A stretch of 64,000 nucleotides of DNA, from contig OZ022241.1 of the NCBI GenBank assembly GCA_963978895.1, positions 14,449,856-14,513,855 of the forward strand. Reading direction: 5' to 3'. Positions within the stretch are counted from its first letter, which is position 1. Each line of letters starts with the position of its first letter. The position numbers and the translations under genes were made by a program. Source of the stretch: Erpobdella octoculata. Lineage: Eukaryota > Annelida > Clitellata > Hirudinida > Erpobdellidae. The notes below the pieces were generated by a model. That model was not told the DNA's origin. It made no database searches and was given only the letters and a program-made list of their open reading frames with translations. Shown piece by piece: positions 1-17,858 of this stretch.

Positions 1-1440
1 ATAAATTTTATTTTATTTCCTTTTAAAAGATTACGCTCATTAATTTTTCTTGCACTTAAAATAAAAAAGTTCCAAACGTAATACGACACCAGTAGACTCA
101 TAAACAGCTTTTGGATGGCAAAATAACAACAGTTTCATCTCGGCGAAACTTAACAGTAACACCCGCTAAACTGGAAACCATGAAAAACTGAAGAAATTCA
201 AAACATTTGATGTCTGGGAACATCTACAGGATTTCTCTTGGTTGATTTTTATTGAAAATTAAAAAACGGATAACTTTGTTAAAGGCACTAAATTGAAAGT
301 AGCTATTTTTTGGATAATAAAAAATTTTTAAATCTATAAATTTGATAATTTTCTTTGAATTGTAGCCTATTAACATTTCGTTCAGTTTACACATACATAC
401 AGTCCTAAATAAGTCGGTTTGAGTGAGCAATAAAGTAACTCGATTCCACCTCTTTTTAGACAATAAAATACAAGTGTCCCATCAACAAAGTTTCTCTTTC
501 AAAAACAATAGTTTTTATGTTTGATTTTTTAATATATTATAACAGTTGCTCAGGTTTACCATTACAATCTGTGTGTGGCTTTCTCTGTACGCAAATCTTG
601 CAAGTAAAATTTAACCAGCTTTTTGACTAGTTGTGAAGCTGAAACTATCAGCATAGCTTTATATTGGATGACAAGACATGATTCAATTAAAAAAAAACTT
701 AATTTGAACATCTTTCGTATTTCTAAATCGAGTGTAGTTGTAATTAAAGTTTGTGTTGAAAAACTCGTTTTTTCCTTTACTTGTTAAATTTTTTCTTGTT
801 ATTTGACAAAAAAACTTAAAATAATGAGCCGATTTTTATTTTAATAATTCAAAACGTTTATCGCAATAAAGATTACAGCCATGCAATTTAATATTATTAT
901 TATAATCATCATCCTGATCGTCATTATTATTGTTCCATTATTAAGCTTTTAAAGACTTTTCATTTTTTTAAAGTCATGCGATTTGTTTGTAAGGATTGTG
1001 ACTTTCCTGCGTTTTTTGAGGTTTTGCTTAAAATCGAATAAATAAATAAAATTTTATAACACGTTGACACAGCTTAATTGCATTTTTCTCTGTTATATTG
1101 GCTTGTAATGCAATAAAATCTTATAACGTCTTTAAATTTATAATAATATAAATGAGAATAATATATTTCCATATCAATAAATTCAAGTATACTGAAAGAA
1201 CGCGTGTGTGGCCAGTTGAGACACTCGTTTGTGAAAGCGAGTCATTCATGCAAGGCGAGTTCTATTGAAACGAAGAAAGCGCAAAGCAGATTCTTAAACA
1301 ATGGTCAAACATAAAATAGTTTTAAAAAAATATATAACTATGATTTGTTTAAGCAATGAAAAATAAAAGAATAATTGAAAGTTGACGATCCAGTGAATAA
1401 GTAGGTGTTTGATCATTCAACCGAGAATGGCTGACAACAA
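1..1440. other. AT-rich non-coding stretch
   Basis: No open frame with protein-like composition and no splice-bounded exon was seen on either strand. The sequence has short A and T runs and a small (TTA)n-like patch near 890-910. I see nothing assignable here. Confidence 0.5.
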
Positions 1441-1625
1441 CATACATACATACATACATACATACATACATACATACATACATACATACATACATACATA
1501 CATACATACATACATACATACATACATACATACATACATACATACATACATACATACATACATACATACATACATACATACATACATACATACATACATA
1601 CATACATACATACATACATACAATA
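1437..1625. repeat. (CATA)n microsatellite, about 47 units
   Basis: A pure CATA tetranucleotide array followed to about 1690 by a degenerate ATAACATACA-type tail. It produces long spurious frames on both strands, which are not genes. Confidence 0.97.
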
Positions 1626-2130
1626 ACATACAATAACATACAATACATATAATAACATATAATAACATACAATAACATATAATAACATATAATATCATAC
1701 AGTTAGTTGTTTTTTTCTGCGTTATTACATTTTAAGATATTTTTAAGATATCCACAAATATTGATCGAACTCCATCATGCACCGAGTTAACTTAGTACAA
1801 CAATGAACATGACGCAGATTCGAGATTAGTTGGATTTTTTGATTGACAAAAATGTGATGATATTATTAATTTATTTAATTTTAGTTGATTCAATTAGAAA
1901 ATATTTTTTGATGACAAAATTTAAAATTTTGTTTGGGATCTTTCAACCTATCACAGATGCTCAAAAAAGTTATCATCACTACCCGTCGAAATAGAACCAA
2001 AAAAAAAACTACCAACAATAACCGGAGCAATTTGAACAAAATTTGGCATTGCGATAGTCTTCACTGAGGTTGTAAGCCATTCAAAATAAAAATCGGATCA
2101 TTATTTGACATTTTATGTGCAAAAAACGAG

Positions 2131-2136
<6 letters not shown>

Positions 2137-2223
<87 letters not shown>
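2137..2223. repeat. (TA)n microsatellite
   Basis: About 43 uninterrupted TA units in non-coding DNA. Confidence 0.97.
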
Positions 2224-2226
<3 letters not shown>

Positions 2227-2381
2227 CAATAATTGTAAACATTATTTTCAATTAAAATTTGATTCAGTTTTGTGAATTGTTGATTCATTGGCGTTTTTCA
2301 TTCACAAAAAGATTTATGTTTTTATATAACTTTTTTTAAATTTTTTAATTACTTTAAATGCTCATAATCTCTTCCCTTTTA

Positions 2382-2555
2382 GAGGATGAAATAAAAAAGC
2401 ACTTTGAAAATAAACGAGTTGCTTTTATTAACAAATTCAAAAGGGAAGTACATGGATTAAAGCTTGATTGGCTACAAGCAATTTCACACTTGCTGGAAAC
2501 ATTTCGTCCCAAACACGAAGAATCAGACACGCAGGTTCTTCACACGCCAAATTGA
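2382..2555 (+). CDS. Possible terminal exon of an unrecognised gene
   Basis: A pyrimidine-rich tract ending in CCCTTTTAG at about 2381 is followed by 57 codons ending in TGA. The peptide is charged and helix-prone, starting EDEIKKHFENKR and containing LDWLQAISHLLETF, quite unlike translations of the surrounding AT-rich DNA. I do not recognise the family. If real, it is the last coding exon of a plus-strand gene whose upstream exons lie beyond the left edge or are too small to see. The open frame also reaches back to an ATG at 2358, so a short single-exon ORF is possible. The first 130 bases after the stop look like 3' UTR, but no clear poly(A) signal was found. Confidence 0.35.
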   Translation, partial: EDEIKKHFENKRVAFINKFKREVHGLKLDWLQAISHLLETFRPKHEESDTQVLHTPN

Positions 2556-3082
2556 GTAGCAGTTAGGAGCAAATCATTCATCGTGAATGAATCTTTCACT
2601 CACATTAAGAGTTCTGCACTTTTTCTTTGTAAGCTCGCATCTATGTGAGCAGCTGTATGATCATATGTTTCTCTGTGTGTGATTATATGTTTCTCTGTGT
2701 GTGTTCAGTTTGGATAAGCAGATTTGCGTGCTTCGTAAAATAATTTTTATTTGCGCATTACGGCTTAGAGTTCGATTTCGCGGTTATGTGACGTGCTGTT
2801 CTGTTTCATGTGATGCAGCATGGATTTTTCCTGGATTGAGATCAGAGCCCATATCTGTTGGTGTCTCGTGAGTCGCATTTAATTAGATAGAAATAAATTT
2901 ACGCACTTCCCAGTTTAAAGATATTTTATTTAAAAACCTTTCAAAATCTCGTTAGATTTCGAAAATAAATCCAAATTAATTAAAAAAAATCTAAATTTAT
3001 ACAAATTTATTTCAAACATATTACCCAAAAATATTAATTCGAATGTTTTATGGTAACAAAAATTAAATTAAAAACTAATTTA

Positions 3083-4532
<1,450 letters not shown>

Positions 4533-4609
4533 GTTCGTTTCATGAAATATTTCCTTCACCGCTACAAATTATGCTTTTGGCAGAACTTCCGTCTCAAATG
4601 GTTTGCAGG

Positions 4610-7940
<3,331 letters not shown>

Positions 7941-7944
7941 ATGG

Positions 7945-8142
7945 ACCCCCAACAAAAAGAATGCCTTCTTATATGGACTCCCAACATACATAATGCCTTC
8001 TTATATGAACCCCAACAAACAAATGCCTTCTTAAATGGACCCCCAACATACATAATGCCTTCTTATATGGACCCCCAACATACATAATGCCTTCTTAAAT
8101 GGACTCCTCAACATACAGAATGCCTTATTATTTAAACCTCCA
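7945..8142. repeat. Diverged 32-bp satellite units, left part
   Basis: Five to six degenerate copies of the same unit that forms the regular array at 8816-9768, recognisable by CTTATATGGACCCC and ACATACATAATGCC. They are separated from the main array by a solo LTR, so this is the same locus split by an insertion. Confidence 0.85.
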
Positions 8143-8815
8143 TGTCAGTGCTTGACCACCCCCCTTCCTTTTTTGTGCCGAATATTATTTATACTTATTC
8201 TATTTTTAGTGATACTGTTTAGTATTTAGTGAAACCCGATTTAGTATCTTCTGTTTATCGAGTGTGGCATGATTTTAACCGAGCCAATCAGAGCGCATGT
8301 GAACTCCTGCATTTATTAATTGGCGTACGTTTCTTGTTGTAGTCTTGTAGTGACATTTTTACCGATTAATTCTTGATGAAAATTTCATGGATTTAAGATT
8401 ATGTATATCTTTATAGTCTATCAAAATTTGATACACTTGCGATCGAGATTTAGGGAGATAATTGCGTGTTTATATCAGCCTATTCAATATTAATTAGTGT
8501 TGATTTTTAGTCGGATAATCATTTAGGCGGGTTGTGATCACGTGATAAGATTTGGTTATATAAGGCGTCACGCTAACGCAGTTGTGTCGCTGGTCCTAAA
8601 CGCTGAAAAAGTGACAAGGACTTAAATAAACAACAACAACAGTAGTGTCGCAGTTCGGCTGGGTTTTTGCTAGAAGGAAAGTCCTGTGCAACTTTTCCGC
8701 GTTACCTCCTTCTCTAATTAACATTTCTATCTTGTTTTTAGTTGAATAAAGTTTTGCTTAATATATTCTCCAAATGTTTTTGTTGTCATCGAGTTTGGAA
8801 GGCTCGGCGCTGACA
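8143..8815 (+). mobile_element. Solo LTR inserted in a 32-bp satellite
   Basis: A 673-bp block interrupts the satellite. It starts TGTCAG and ends CTGACA, giving the TG...CA termini with short inverted repeats usual for LTRs. Flanking 5-bp sequences are CTCCA and CCCCA, a 4-of-5 match consistent with a target duplication whose left copy mutated. Inside are a TATA box (TATATAAG, 8557-8564) and a poly(A) signal (AATAAA, 8745-8750) in the plus orientation. No internal retroelement coding sequence is present and no second copy was seen in the window. It is most simply a solo LTR left by LTR-LTR recombination; a short unrecognised non-autonomous element is the alternative. Confidence 0.7.
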
Positions 8816-9768
8816 CCCCAACATACAGAATGCCTTCTTATATAAACCCCCAACACACAAATTGCCTTCTTATATGGACCCCAAACATACAAAATGCCCT
8901 CTTATATGGACCCCAAACATACAGAATGCCCTCTTATATGGACCCCAAACATACAGAATGCCCTCTTATATGGACCCCAAACATACAGAATGCCCTCTTA
9001 TATGGACCCCAAACATACAGAATGCCCTCTTATATGGACCCCAAACATACAGAATGCCCTCTTATATGGACCCCAAACATACAGAATGCCCTCTTATATG
9101 GACCCCAAACATACAGAATGCCCTCTTATATGGACCCCAAACATACAGAATGCCCTCTTATATGGACCCCAAACATACAAAATGCCCTCTTATATGGACC
9201 CTAAACATACAGAATGCCCTCTTATATGGACCCTAAACATACAGAATGCCCTCTTATATGGACCCCAAACATACAAAATGCCCTCTTATATGGACCCCAA
9301 ACATACAGAATGCCCTCTTATATGGACCCCAAACATACAGAATGCCCTCTTATATGGACCCCAAACATACAGAATGCCCTCTTATATGGACCCCAAACAT
9401 ACAGAATGCCCTCTTATATGGACCCCAAACATACAGAATGCCCTCTTATATGGACCCCAAACATACAGAATGCCCTCTTATATGGACCCCAAACATACAG
9501 AATGCCCTCTTATATGGACCCCAAACATACAGAATGCCCTCTTATATGGACCCCAAACATACAAAATGCCCTCTTATATGGACCCTAAACATACAGAATG
9601 CCCTCTTATATGGACCCCAAACATACAGAATGCCCTCTTATATGGACCCCAAACATACAGAATGCCCTCTTATATGGACCCCAAACATACAGAATGCCCT
9701 CTTATATGGACCCCAAACATACAGAATGCCCTCTTATATGGACCCCAAACATACAGAATGCCTCATTT
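8816..9768. repeat. 32-bp tandem satellite, about 29 copies
   Basis: Near-identical 32-bp units containing CTTATATGGACCCC and AAACATACAGAATGCC. Because 32 is not a multiple of 3 and the unit lacks stops, three overlapping pseudo-ORFs arise; they are not genes. Variant units (AAAATG in place of AGAATG; CCCTAAAC in place of CCCCAAAC) recur at a fixed 384-bp offset, showing a 12-unit higher-order duplication. Confidence 0.97.
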
Positions 9769-9789
9769 ACGAAAATTTTTCTTAAATTA

Positions 9790-11590
9790 AACTCCATCAT
9801 CAACAGATTTTTTTCTTATGCAGAATCTCTTACAACCGGATTTCTTTATTTATGAAATCTTTTTCAAACAATTTTTTATATAAACTTTCACATTTAGAAA
9901 ATTTATTTTCTATACAAAATAATTAAAAAAATATCCAAATTGAGTTGTAATTTTATAAGAGATCTTCAATGTTTTCAAATTTTACTTGAATGTTTAAAAT
10001 TATTTTTTTATTTTTCAGTGCCTTCCTTTTTATGACAAGACATTGTAATATAAATATATATTTTTATGTAGACATGTGCTTATTTGCGCGTGTGTGTGTA
10101 TGTGTATGTGACTGTGTGCGTATGTGCATGTTTGGAGAGTCGAGGGAAATTAATTAAAACATCTTTGAGGTTAATATCATTCTAAAGTTTTGTTTTATTT
10201 TCTTTTGCAATAGTTCTTTAACGAGAAATATATAAATATAGATAAATGCTATGTTTGTATTGTTTTGAGTGTTATTTTTACATAATTCCCATGAAAGAGA
10301 AGTCTTCTTGAAACAATCGCACGAATCAAGTGATGTCAATATGGACAATAAAAAAAGTTTCTATTATAATTACTTTAATAAGACATTTAAAAATCGAATA
10401 GAATTTATTCATATTCTGTTTTAAAAAAAGTTTTTATCAAAAATAAATTTTAATTTTAATTTTTTCTTAAAAACATTTTAATGCAAGAATCTAATCAGAT
10501 AATTGGAATAAGCTCTAAGCTTTGAGGCTGCACGAATATAAAACAAAACTTTTAATGCTCATTTGCTCATGTTTGTCATTTTAAATATTAAATAAAATAT
10601 TATAAAAAGTTTGCGGCAAGTACCTATAAAAAAACTTTTAAAAATATGTTTAAAAATTATATTAAAAATTATTTCAACGTTCGTATTTAATGATTTTCAT
10701 CACTTCTGATTTTTTTTAAACAATGAATAATTAATTATGAATAATGAATAATGATTGATATCAATGATTAATGGTTATTGATAATTAATGATTTTAAATA
10801 TATTAGTGAATAAAACTTTAAATAAATAAAATTAAAATTGTCAGTATGTCATCAATGCATAAAATTACCATTGTAGAAAACTAAAAAATAATATTTTTTG
10901 TGGAATAATTTTTTATTGATTTGTTTCTGCATTTCTTTAGCAGAAATTTTCAAATTTTATGCAAATAGCTTTGATAAAAAGTATCCTTTATAACATCAAG
11001 TTATTCCTCGAAGTAACGCTACATAAATTTACCATGAGCAAAGAGTTTTTAAAATGTATCAGATATAGGAAATTATGTAGATATGTTGATAAAAAAATAT
11101 AAATAAATACCTGGAAATTTGCTTTTAAATCAAAATTGTTTCGTCTTAAAATATAAATACAAGAATGAAATGTTTATGAATTTGTGACGAGAACGTCTAA
11201 GCGTGTTTCATCGGCATGAAACGACGAGGTTTTATAAGACTCTCAATAATGTGCATGTGCCCGTTGAGATATCAAGACGGTCGTGTCTCGAATAACTATG
11301 AGGGTCGGAAAATAACCAACATTGTTATTTAGAATAATTTTTAATAGTTGAATTATTAGATTGAGGCAGTTGACTGATTCAATACGTTGTATAATTCACG
11401 AGTATCTTCGTGCAGGACAATAACTCAATGTTGACAGTGAAAAATTTAATACATTAGTGAGTGCTTGGATGAAGGGAGAGATGGAGGGTTGAAAAATGAG
11501 GCAGATGTTCTGACGATGTGATGCTGCTATGATGCTATTAATTGTTTTTTGATGCTATCTTGTTTACATTCATTACGTTCAATCACTTGC
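9790..11590. other. AT-rich non-coding stretch
   Basis: No gene-like ORF. A short GT-rich patch lies at about 10085-10130. Nothing else assignable. Confidence 0.4.
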
Positions 11591-11594
11591 TCGT

Positions 11595-13612
11595 TAATTC
11601 ATTCATTCATTCATTCATTCATTCATTCATTCATTCATTTATTCATTCATTCATTCATTCATTCATTCATTCATTCATTCATTCATTCATTCATTCATTC
11701 ATTCATTCATTCATTCATTCATTCATTCATTCATTCATTCATTCATTCATTCATTCATTCATTCATTCATTCATTCATTCATTCATTCATTCATTCATTC
11801 ATTCATTCATTCATTCATTCATTCATTCATTCATTCATTCATTCATTCATTCATTCATTCATTCATTCATTCATTCATTCATTCATTCATTCATTCATTC
11901 ATTCATTCATTCATTCATTCATTCATTCATTCATTCATTCATTCATTCATTCATTCATTCATTCATTCATTCATTCATTCATTCATTCATTCATTCATTC
12001 ATTCATTCATTCATTCATTCATTCATTCATTCATTCATTCATTCATTCATTCATTCATTCATTCATTCATTCATTCATTCATTCATTCATTCATTCATTC
12101 ATTCATTCATTCATTCATTCATTCATTCATTCATTCATTCATTCATTCATTCATTCATTCATTCATTCATTCATTCATTCATTCATTCATTCATTCATTC
12201 ATTCATTCATTCATTCATTCATTCATTCATTCATTCATTCATTCATTCATTCATTCATTCATTCATTCATTCATTCATTCATTCATTCATTCATTCATTC
12301 ATTCATTCATTCATTCATTCATTCATTCATTCATTCATTCATTCATTCATTCATTCATTCATTCATTCATTCATTCATTCATTCATTCATTCATTCATTC
12401 ATTCATTCATTCATTCATTCATTCATTCATTCATTCATTCATTCATTCATTCATTCATTCATTCATTCATTCATTCATTCATTCATTCATTCATTCATTC
12501 ATTCATTCATTCATTCATTCATTCATTCATTCATTCATTCATTCATTCATTCATTCATTCATTCATTCATTCATTCATTCATTCATTCATTCATTCATTC
12601 ATTCATTCATTCATTCATTCATTCATTCATTCATTCATTCATTCATTCATTCATTCATTCATTCATTCATTCATTCATTCATTCATTCATTCATTCATTC
12701 ATTCATTCATTCATTCATTCATTCATTCATTCATTCATTCATTCATTCATTCATTCATTCATTCATTCATTCATTCATTCATTCATTCATTCATTCATTC
12801 ATTCATTCATTCATTCATTCATTCATTCATTCATTCATTCATTCATTCATTCATTCATTCATTCATTCATTCATTCATTCATTCATTCATTCATTCATTC
12901 ATTCATTCATTCATTCATTCATTCATTCATTCATTCATTCATTCATTCATTCATTCATTCATTCATTCATTCATTCATTCATTCATTCATTCATTCATTC
13001 ATTCATTCATTCATTCATTCATTCATTCATTCATTCATTCATTCATTCATTCATTCATTCATTCATTCATTCATTCATTCATTCATTCATTCATTCATTC
13101 ATTCATTCATTCATTCATTCATTCATTCATTCATTCATTCATTCATTCATTCATTCATTCATTCATTCATTCATTCATTCATTCATTCATTCATTCATTC
13201 ATTCATTCATTCATTCATTCATTCATTCATTCATTCATTCATTCATTCATTCATTCATTCATTCATTCATTCATTCATTCATTCATTCATTCATTCATTC
13301 ATTCATTCATTCATTCATTCATTCATTCATTCATTCATTCATTCATTCATTCATTCATTCATTCATTCATTCATTCATTCATTCATTCATTCATTCATTC
13401 ATTCATTCATTCATTCATTCATTCATTCATTCATTCATTCATTCATTCATTCATTCATTCATTCATTCATTCATTCATTCATTCATTCATTCATTCATTC
13501 ATTCATTCATTCATTCATTCATTCATTCATTCATTCATTCATTCATTCATTCATTCATTCATTCATTCATTCATTCATTCATTCATTCATTCATTCATTC
13601 ATTCATTCATTC
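11595..13612. repeat. (TTCA)n microsatellite, about 2.0 kb
   Basis: About 500 tandem ATTC units with a single visible interruption (ATTT) near 11638-11641. Very long Phe-Ile-His-Ser frames run through it only because the unit has no stop codon in those frames. Confidence 0.99.
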
Positions 13613-13639
13613 GATGGCTCATTCACGCATGAACGACAG

Positions 13640-16390
13640 CTTTATGAATATCAACGGTGATGCAAGCAGAACAAGAGAAACATCAAACTAACTTCCTTGG
13701 ACAAATTTAACGACTGGACAGTTGACATAGTTTGGTCGAGGACAAAATTAATATGCCACAAAATTGATCCAGTTTCACTTTAATTGGTCAATTTTTAATG
13801 AAGCACGAATCTAGTCCGAGAATTAAAAAATAATAAATAAGTTTTTCTTGTTTTGTTTTTAATGCCAAACTCCTGTGAGAGATGTTACTTTTTGTTTTAA
13901 AAAATAGAAATGCATAATGATCGTTAATAAATTATAACCATCTTATCTTCAGATATCGATCAGTACGTACTAAACATCCATGAGCATGTATACGATAAAA
14001 AGTTCCCAGAAAAATAGAAGGAGAAAGAGGAAAAGAAGAAGAAGAAGAAGTGATGGCTTGCATGCAAGTGATCAATTAAGTGTGCAATGCATGAGCGATC
14101 AACCGGACAGGAAGTACATTTACGTGGGTGCGTTTTTAAAATGAGTTTTCAATTAATTCTATTTTTGTAGTAGTAGAAAAAGCTGACATTTTTAAATATT
14201 TGGCAACATCTCGATTTATTACGACTCAATAGAGTTTGAAATTGTAATGCCGAAAAATAAAACTATGCTGGCATGGCAAGGTATGGTGTTACGAGTCCCC
14301 TCTCAATCGAAGCGGATGTAATGATGAAAATTAGATAGGTACTAAACAGATTTTTAATAATAAAACAAATAAAGCATTATTTTAATATTATTAAAGCATA
14401 AATTGTGTTACATGTGTTGAATAACTTGATTTTAAATATTCTAATTGTTACGTTAATGTATGCAATACCATTTCTCGTCACGTTTCCAACACGTGCGCAC
14501 CTGAGCGTAATCTGTCACTTATTCAGTAACAGATTGTCTCATTCGGTGTGAAACACGCCATTTTTATAAACACATGCAACTTTGGAAAAGTTTTTTAATT
14601 TTCAAACAATTTAACAATTTTAGAAAGATTTCTCTTATCAACGTCCACTCTTTCTATACTCAAAACGATTTCAAAATACAAAATTTGTCAGAGACGTCGT
14701 TCCAAATTTGATCATGCAGCCAAAAGCTACATAATTGCAAAAGATTTTGTTTAAATGTTTTTACAAATATCAAGCTAACCTTCCACCGTGCTTTTTTCTA
14801 TCTTTTTCTTCTTTCCCCAGTGATCAATTCTTTTATTTCTCCCACTTTTCATTTTTTCTATTTTTTTCTCTTCTTTTTACTTTTTTATGCCACCTTTTTT
14901 TTCCTTCCTTTTTTCATATACTACATTCTTTTGTATTTTATATGCTTTTATTAACTTTCACTTGTACGGATGTCCATTATTGTCCATGTAATGTCCGGGA
15001 AGCTTTGAAGCTCGGAAGACCATTATAAAATTACCGCACTCTTAAAAATTTAAAGTTCAATTAAACAAAAATAAATATTAAAACACAGAAAATATTAAAA
15101 ATAATTTAAAGAGGCATAACGATAATGACGACAAAAGCTTTCATCGTCATCGAAACTATAAACATATATTGTTTACTATTCACCGGTATATATTATTTTT
15201 ACAATACCTACCTACGACGTCGCTATGAAATTTTATCACAATCTTAAAAGCATGTTTTTCATTTTTTAAATTAACTTTTACTTCTTTTTTCCTTTTTTCC
15301 TTCTTTCCTACCATTTCGTTCAAACTCTCTTTTTCTTTATTTTTCATTACCTTTCTAGTTTTCTCCCCTTATTCTCTCACTCCTTCTTTCCATCTTCTTC
15401 TTCTCTCAGACTCACCTGCTTCTCGTTCTTAAATATAATAACTGATTCGTCAAAGTGGCTTAATTAAAAAAAGTTAACAGTTTTTTTTCACGTCAATTTT
15501 GATTTTTCAATTAAATTTCTCAATAAAGAATCATCGGAATCATTAGATTGATGAAAAATTAAAAACTTTTTTTTAAAAAAGTTTATTGCAAAGAAAAATA
15601 ACTCTCTATAAAAAAATAATTTAAAAAAATTTATCGGAAGCTCATCTACAATTTCTGCCCAAAAGACTGCCATCGTCATCCACAGTGCTGAGTCTAAAAT
15701 TTTCAAACACAATTATATGGACGTTTACATATAAGTAAAAAAAAATTACTATCGTAAAAAAAGTTTGCAAGATTTTTAGTTGGTGAATACAAAAATTATA
15801 AACGATTTCTAAAAACCGAAGTTTTTTAACCTTCTAAAACAAAGTTTTTTTACCGTTCAGTTGTTATTAAATCCTTTATATTAACTTCACTGTGTTTGCT
15901 TGAGCCATACGTTGGAACCTTTCACCACTTAAAAAAATAACTCCTTGGTAACCAATCGCGTTGAAATTTGGTGAGTTTATTTGTCGCTGCGTACTTCACA
16001 TTTTCGTAAACTTTCAGATCGATTAAACAAAATTTGAGTGAATTATAGAATAAAATCAACTGAAACCTTGAAAAATTTAAGAAAAATTAAAAATTATCAG
16101 TAAAGAAATGAACAATCAATTTTAAAACAAATAAAACGAGTTTTACAACACACACTTTTATTTCAAATGCACTCAATTTAGAAACACGAAAAATATTCAC
16201 AACATACACAAACACACACACAAACAGAGATTGCAACCTAAATAAAAGTTTGTAAAAAAGTAAATGTTTTTTGTAGAAAAACAATCTATTAATTTTGTTT
16301 TCTTTAAAAAGCGATATTTAAATTTCAATTATCAACATTTATAATAAAATATTTGTTTATTCCATAATGATTCAAAAATAGCTTATATTT
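13640..16390. other. AT-rich non-coding stretch
   Basis: No gene was recognised. Contains pyrimidine-rich tracts (14790-14930 and 15285-15420). A block at about 16195-16260 with CAACCTAAATAAAAGTTT resembles one at about 41940-41990 (AACCTAAATAAAAGTTT), indicating a dispersed repeat. Confidence 0.4.
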
Positions 16391-16395
16391 TCAAT

Positions 16396-17840
16396 CTTCA
16401 CAGTCGTTTATTTTTTGCTGCGAACTTTACATTTTATTAAATTTTCAGACGGATTGGACAAAATTTTTAAAAAGATACGTGTTTCATTATTTTTGAAAAT
16501 TTGGTTTCCAGGACTTCAAATGTGGGGCGGAAAATAGGGTTATTTGTTATTCTAGAATAACAGCTACTCAAAAATTGTAAGTGCTACAGATTTGAAAATT
16601 AGTATTTAGTATCTACTGAAAAAATAAAATGTACGTGTTTTACCAATTTTTGATAATTTGGTTTCCAGGACCTCTAAGCTGGGTGGAAAAAATGATTATT
16701 TGATTAAAAACTCTACAACTAAAAATGTGAAAGTTTTGCAATTTAGTAGCAAAATTATTCTTAAAAAATAACAAAATACATGTTTTAATCATTTTTAAAA
16801 ATTTGGTTTCCAGGATTTTAAATGTGGTGTAGAAAATAGGGTTATATTTTTCTTCGAATAACTGCAACTCTGAAAACTGAAAATACTACAGATATAAGAA
16901 TTAGTATTTAGATACTACTAACAAAATAAAATTACACGTGTTTTACCAATTTTTTTATGTTTTGGTTTCCAGGACTATAAATGTAGGGTGGAGAAAAAGA
17001 TTATTTGCTTTAAAACTCAATAACTGAAAATGTAAAAACATTAAAAATCAGTATTAAGTTTTTTTTAATAACTAAATTAAAATTAACATGGTTTTAGAGT
17101 GGTTCAGAAGACAGAAGCCTGTGTGAGATCCACTACAACATTTAGAGGCAGTTGTTTGTGGTGCATGCCTCCCCACATCCCCTACGGACACTGGTGACGC
17201 CGGTGTGATTCGAACCGCCGACTTTTAGGACAACAAGCGAAAGCTTTACCACATTGCCACCAGCGCCACGTGTTTAATTATATTTTGAAAAATTAGTTTC
17301 TAAGCTCTGAGGTTTTCTGTCCGTTAAAACAGGCTGAGTCCAGTTCATCTCGGACCGGGCCAGGCCTCGATTTTTGTGCTTATGAAACGAACCAGTTTGG
17401 GCTTAAATAACAAGGCAGGCCTGGAATTTTCTGCCTATAGAATAAGCCAAACCTGGTATAAAAAATCCGTGTATGGCTCTATAGATTAGAGTACTGCACG
17501 GGCCGGGCTGGGCCATGATTTTAGGGTCTTCAGACGGGCCAAACCTGAAGTCAAAGTGGGACATGTCCTGTTTTTTTAAAGAAATTTTAGGCCTGTAAAA
17601 ACGGGCCGGGTCCAAATTAGACGGATCGGGCCTGGAATTTTGGCTTATGAAACGGGCCGGGTCCAAATTAGACGGATCGGGCCTGGAATTTTGGCTTATG
17701 AAACGGGCCTGGCCAAGTTGTCGAAGTCGGCGGGCGTAAAAAATCGGCCCATGCAGTGCTACTCTTACTCTTCTATGGATGCACAGTTCAAATTTTCTAA
17801 TTTCAACGGAGAGAAGCCGCGACGGGCACTGCTATCTATA
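16396..17840 (+). mobile_element. Pearl-like Helitron-type element, copy X1
   Basis: About four diverged copies of a roughly 165-bp unit, marked by TTTGGTTTCCAGGACCTCAA and TGCTACAGAT, occupy 16480-17085. A tail rich in GGGCCGGGCC follows and ends near GACGGGCACTGCTA. Other copies of the same core and tail lie at 32.7-34.7, 34.7-36.1, 44.0-45.0 and 47.8-49.6 kb. Non-autonomous Helitron relatives with a core of tandem repeats of about this size and an adjacent microsatellite (the molluscan 'pearl' type) are known; the assignment here is by architecture, not by a database match. A SINE has inserted at 17108-17267. Confidence 0.6.
17108..17267 (-). mobile_element. tRNA-derived SINE, copy 1
   Basis: Read on the minus strand it begins GGCGCTGGTGGCAATGTGG (A-box-like) and contains GGCGGTTCGAATC (B box, plus-strand 17207-17219), then CCGGCGTCACCAG. 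A second element with the same tRNA-like head and GGCGTCACCAG follow-on is at 51427-51649. It interrupts the X1 repeat core. The tRNA fold is imperfect and a non-tRNA body follows, so this is a SINE rather than a functional tRNA gene. Confidence 0.7.
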
Positions 17841-17858
17841 TATATATATATATATATA
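17837..17858. repeat. (TA)n microsatellite
   Basis: A short TA array directly abutting the Helitron-like terminus that starts at 17859. Confidence 0.9.

Noticed and set aside
8830..9855. CRISPR-like regular 32-bp repeats and overlapping ORFs
   Set aside because: There are no unique spacers; the units are directly contiguous, so this is satellite DNA in a eukaryotic genome.
11542..13660. Two ~700-codon Phe-Ile-His-Ser frames
   Set aside because: Pure translation of the (TTCA)n microsatellite; no other coding signal.
17190..17267. Functional tRNA gene on the minus strand
   Set aside because: A and B boxes are present but the cloverleaf is imperfect, a SINE body follows, and a second copy with the same head exists.
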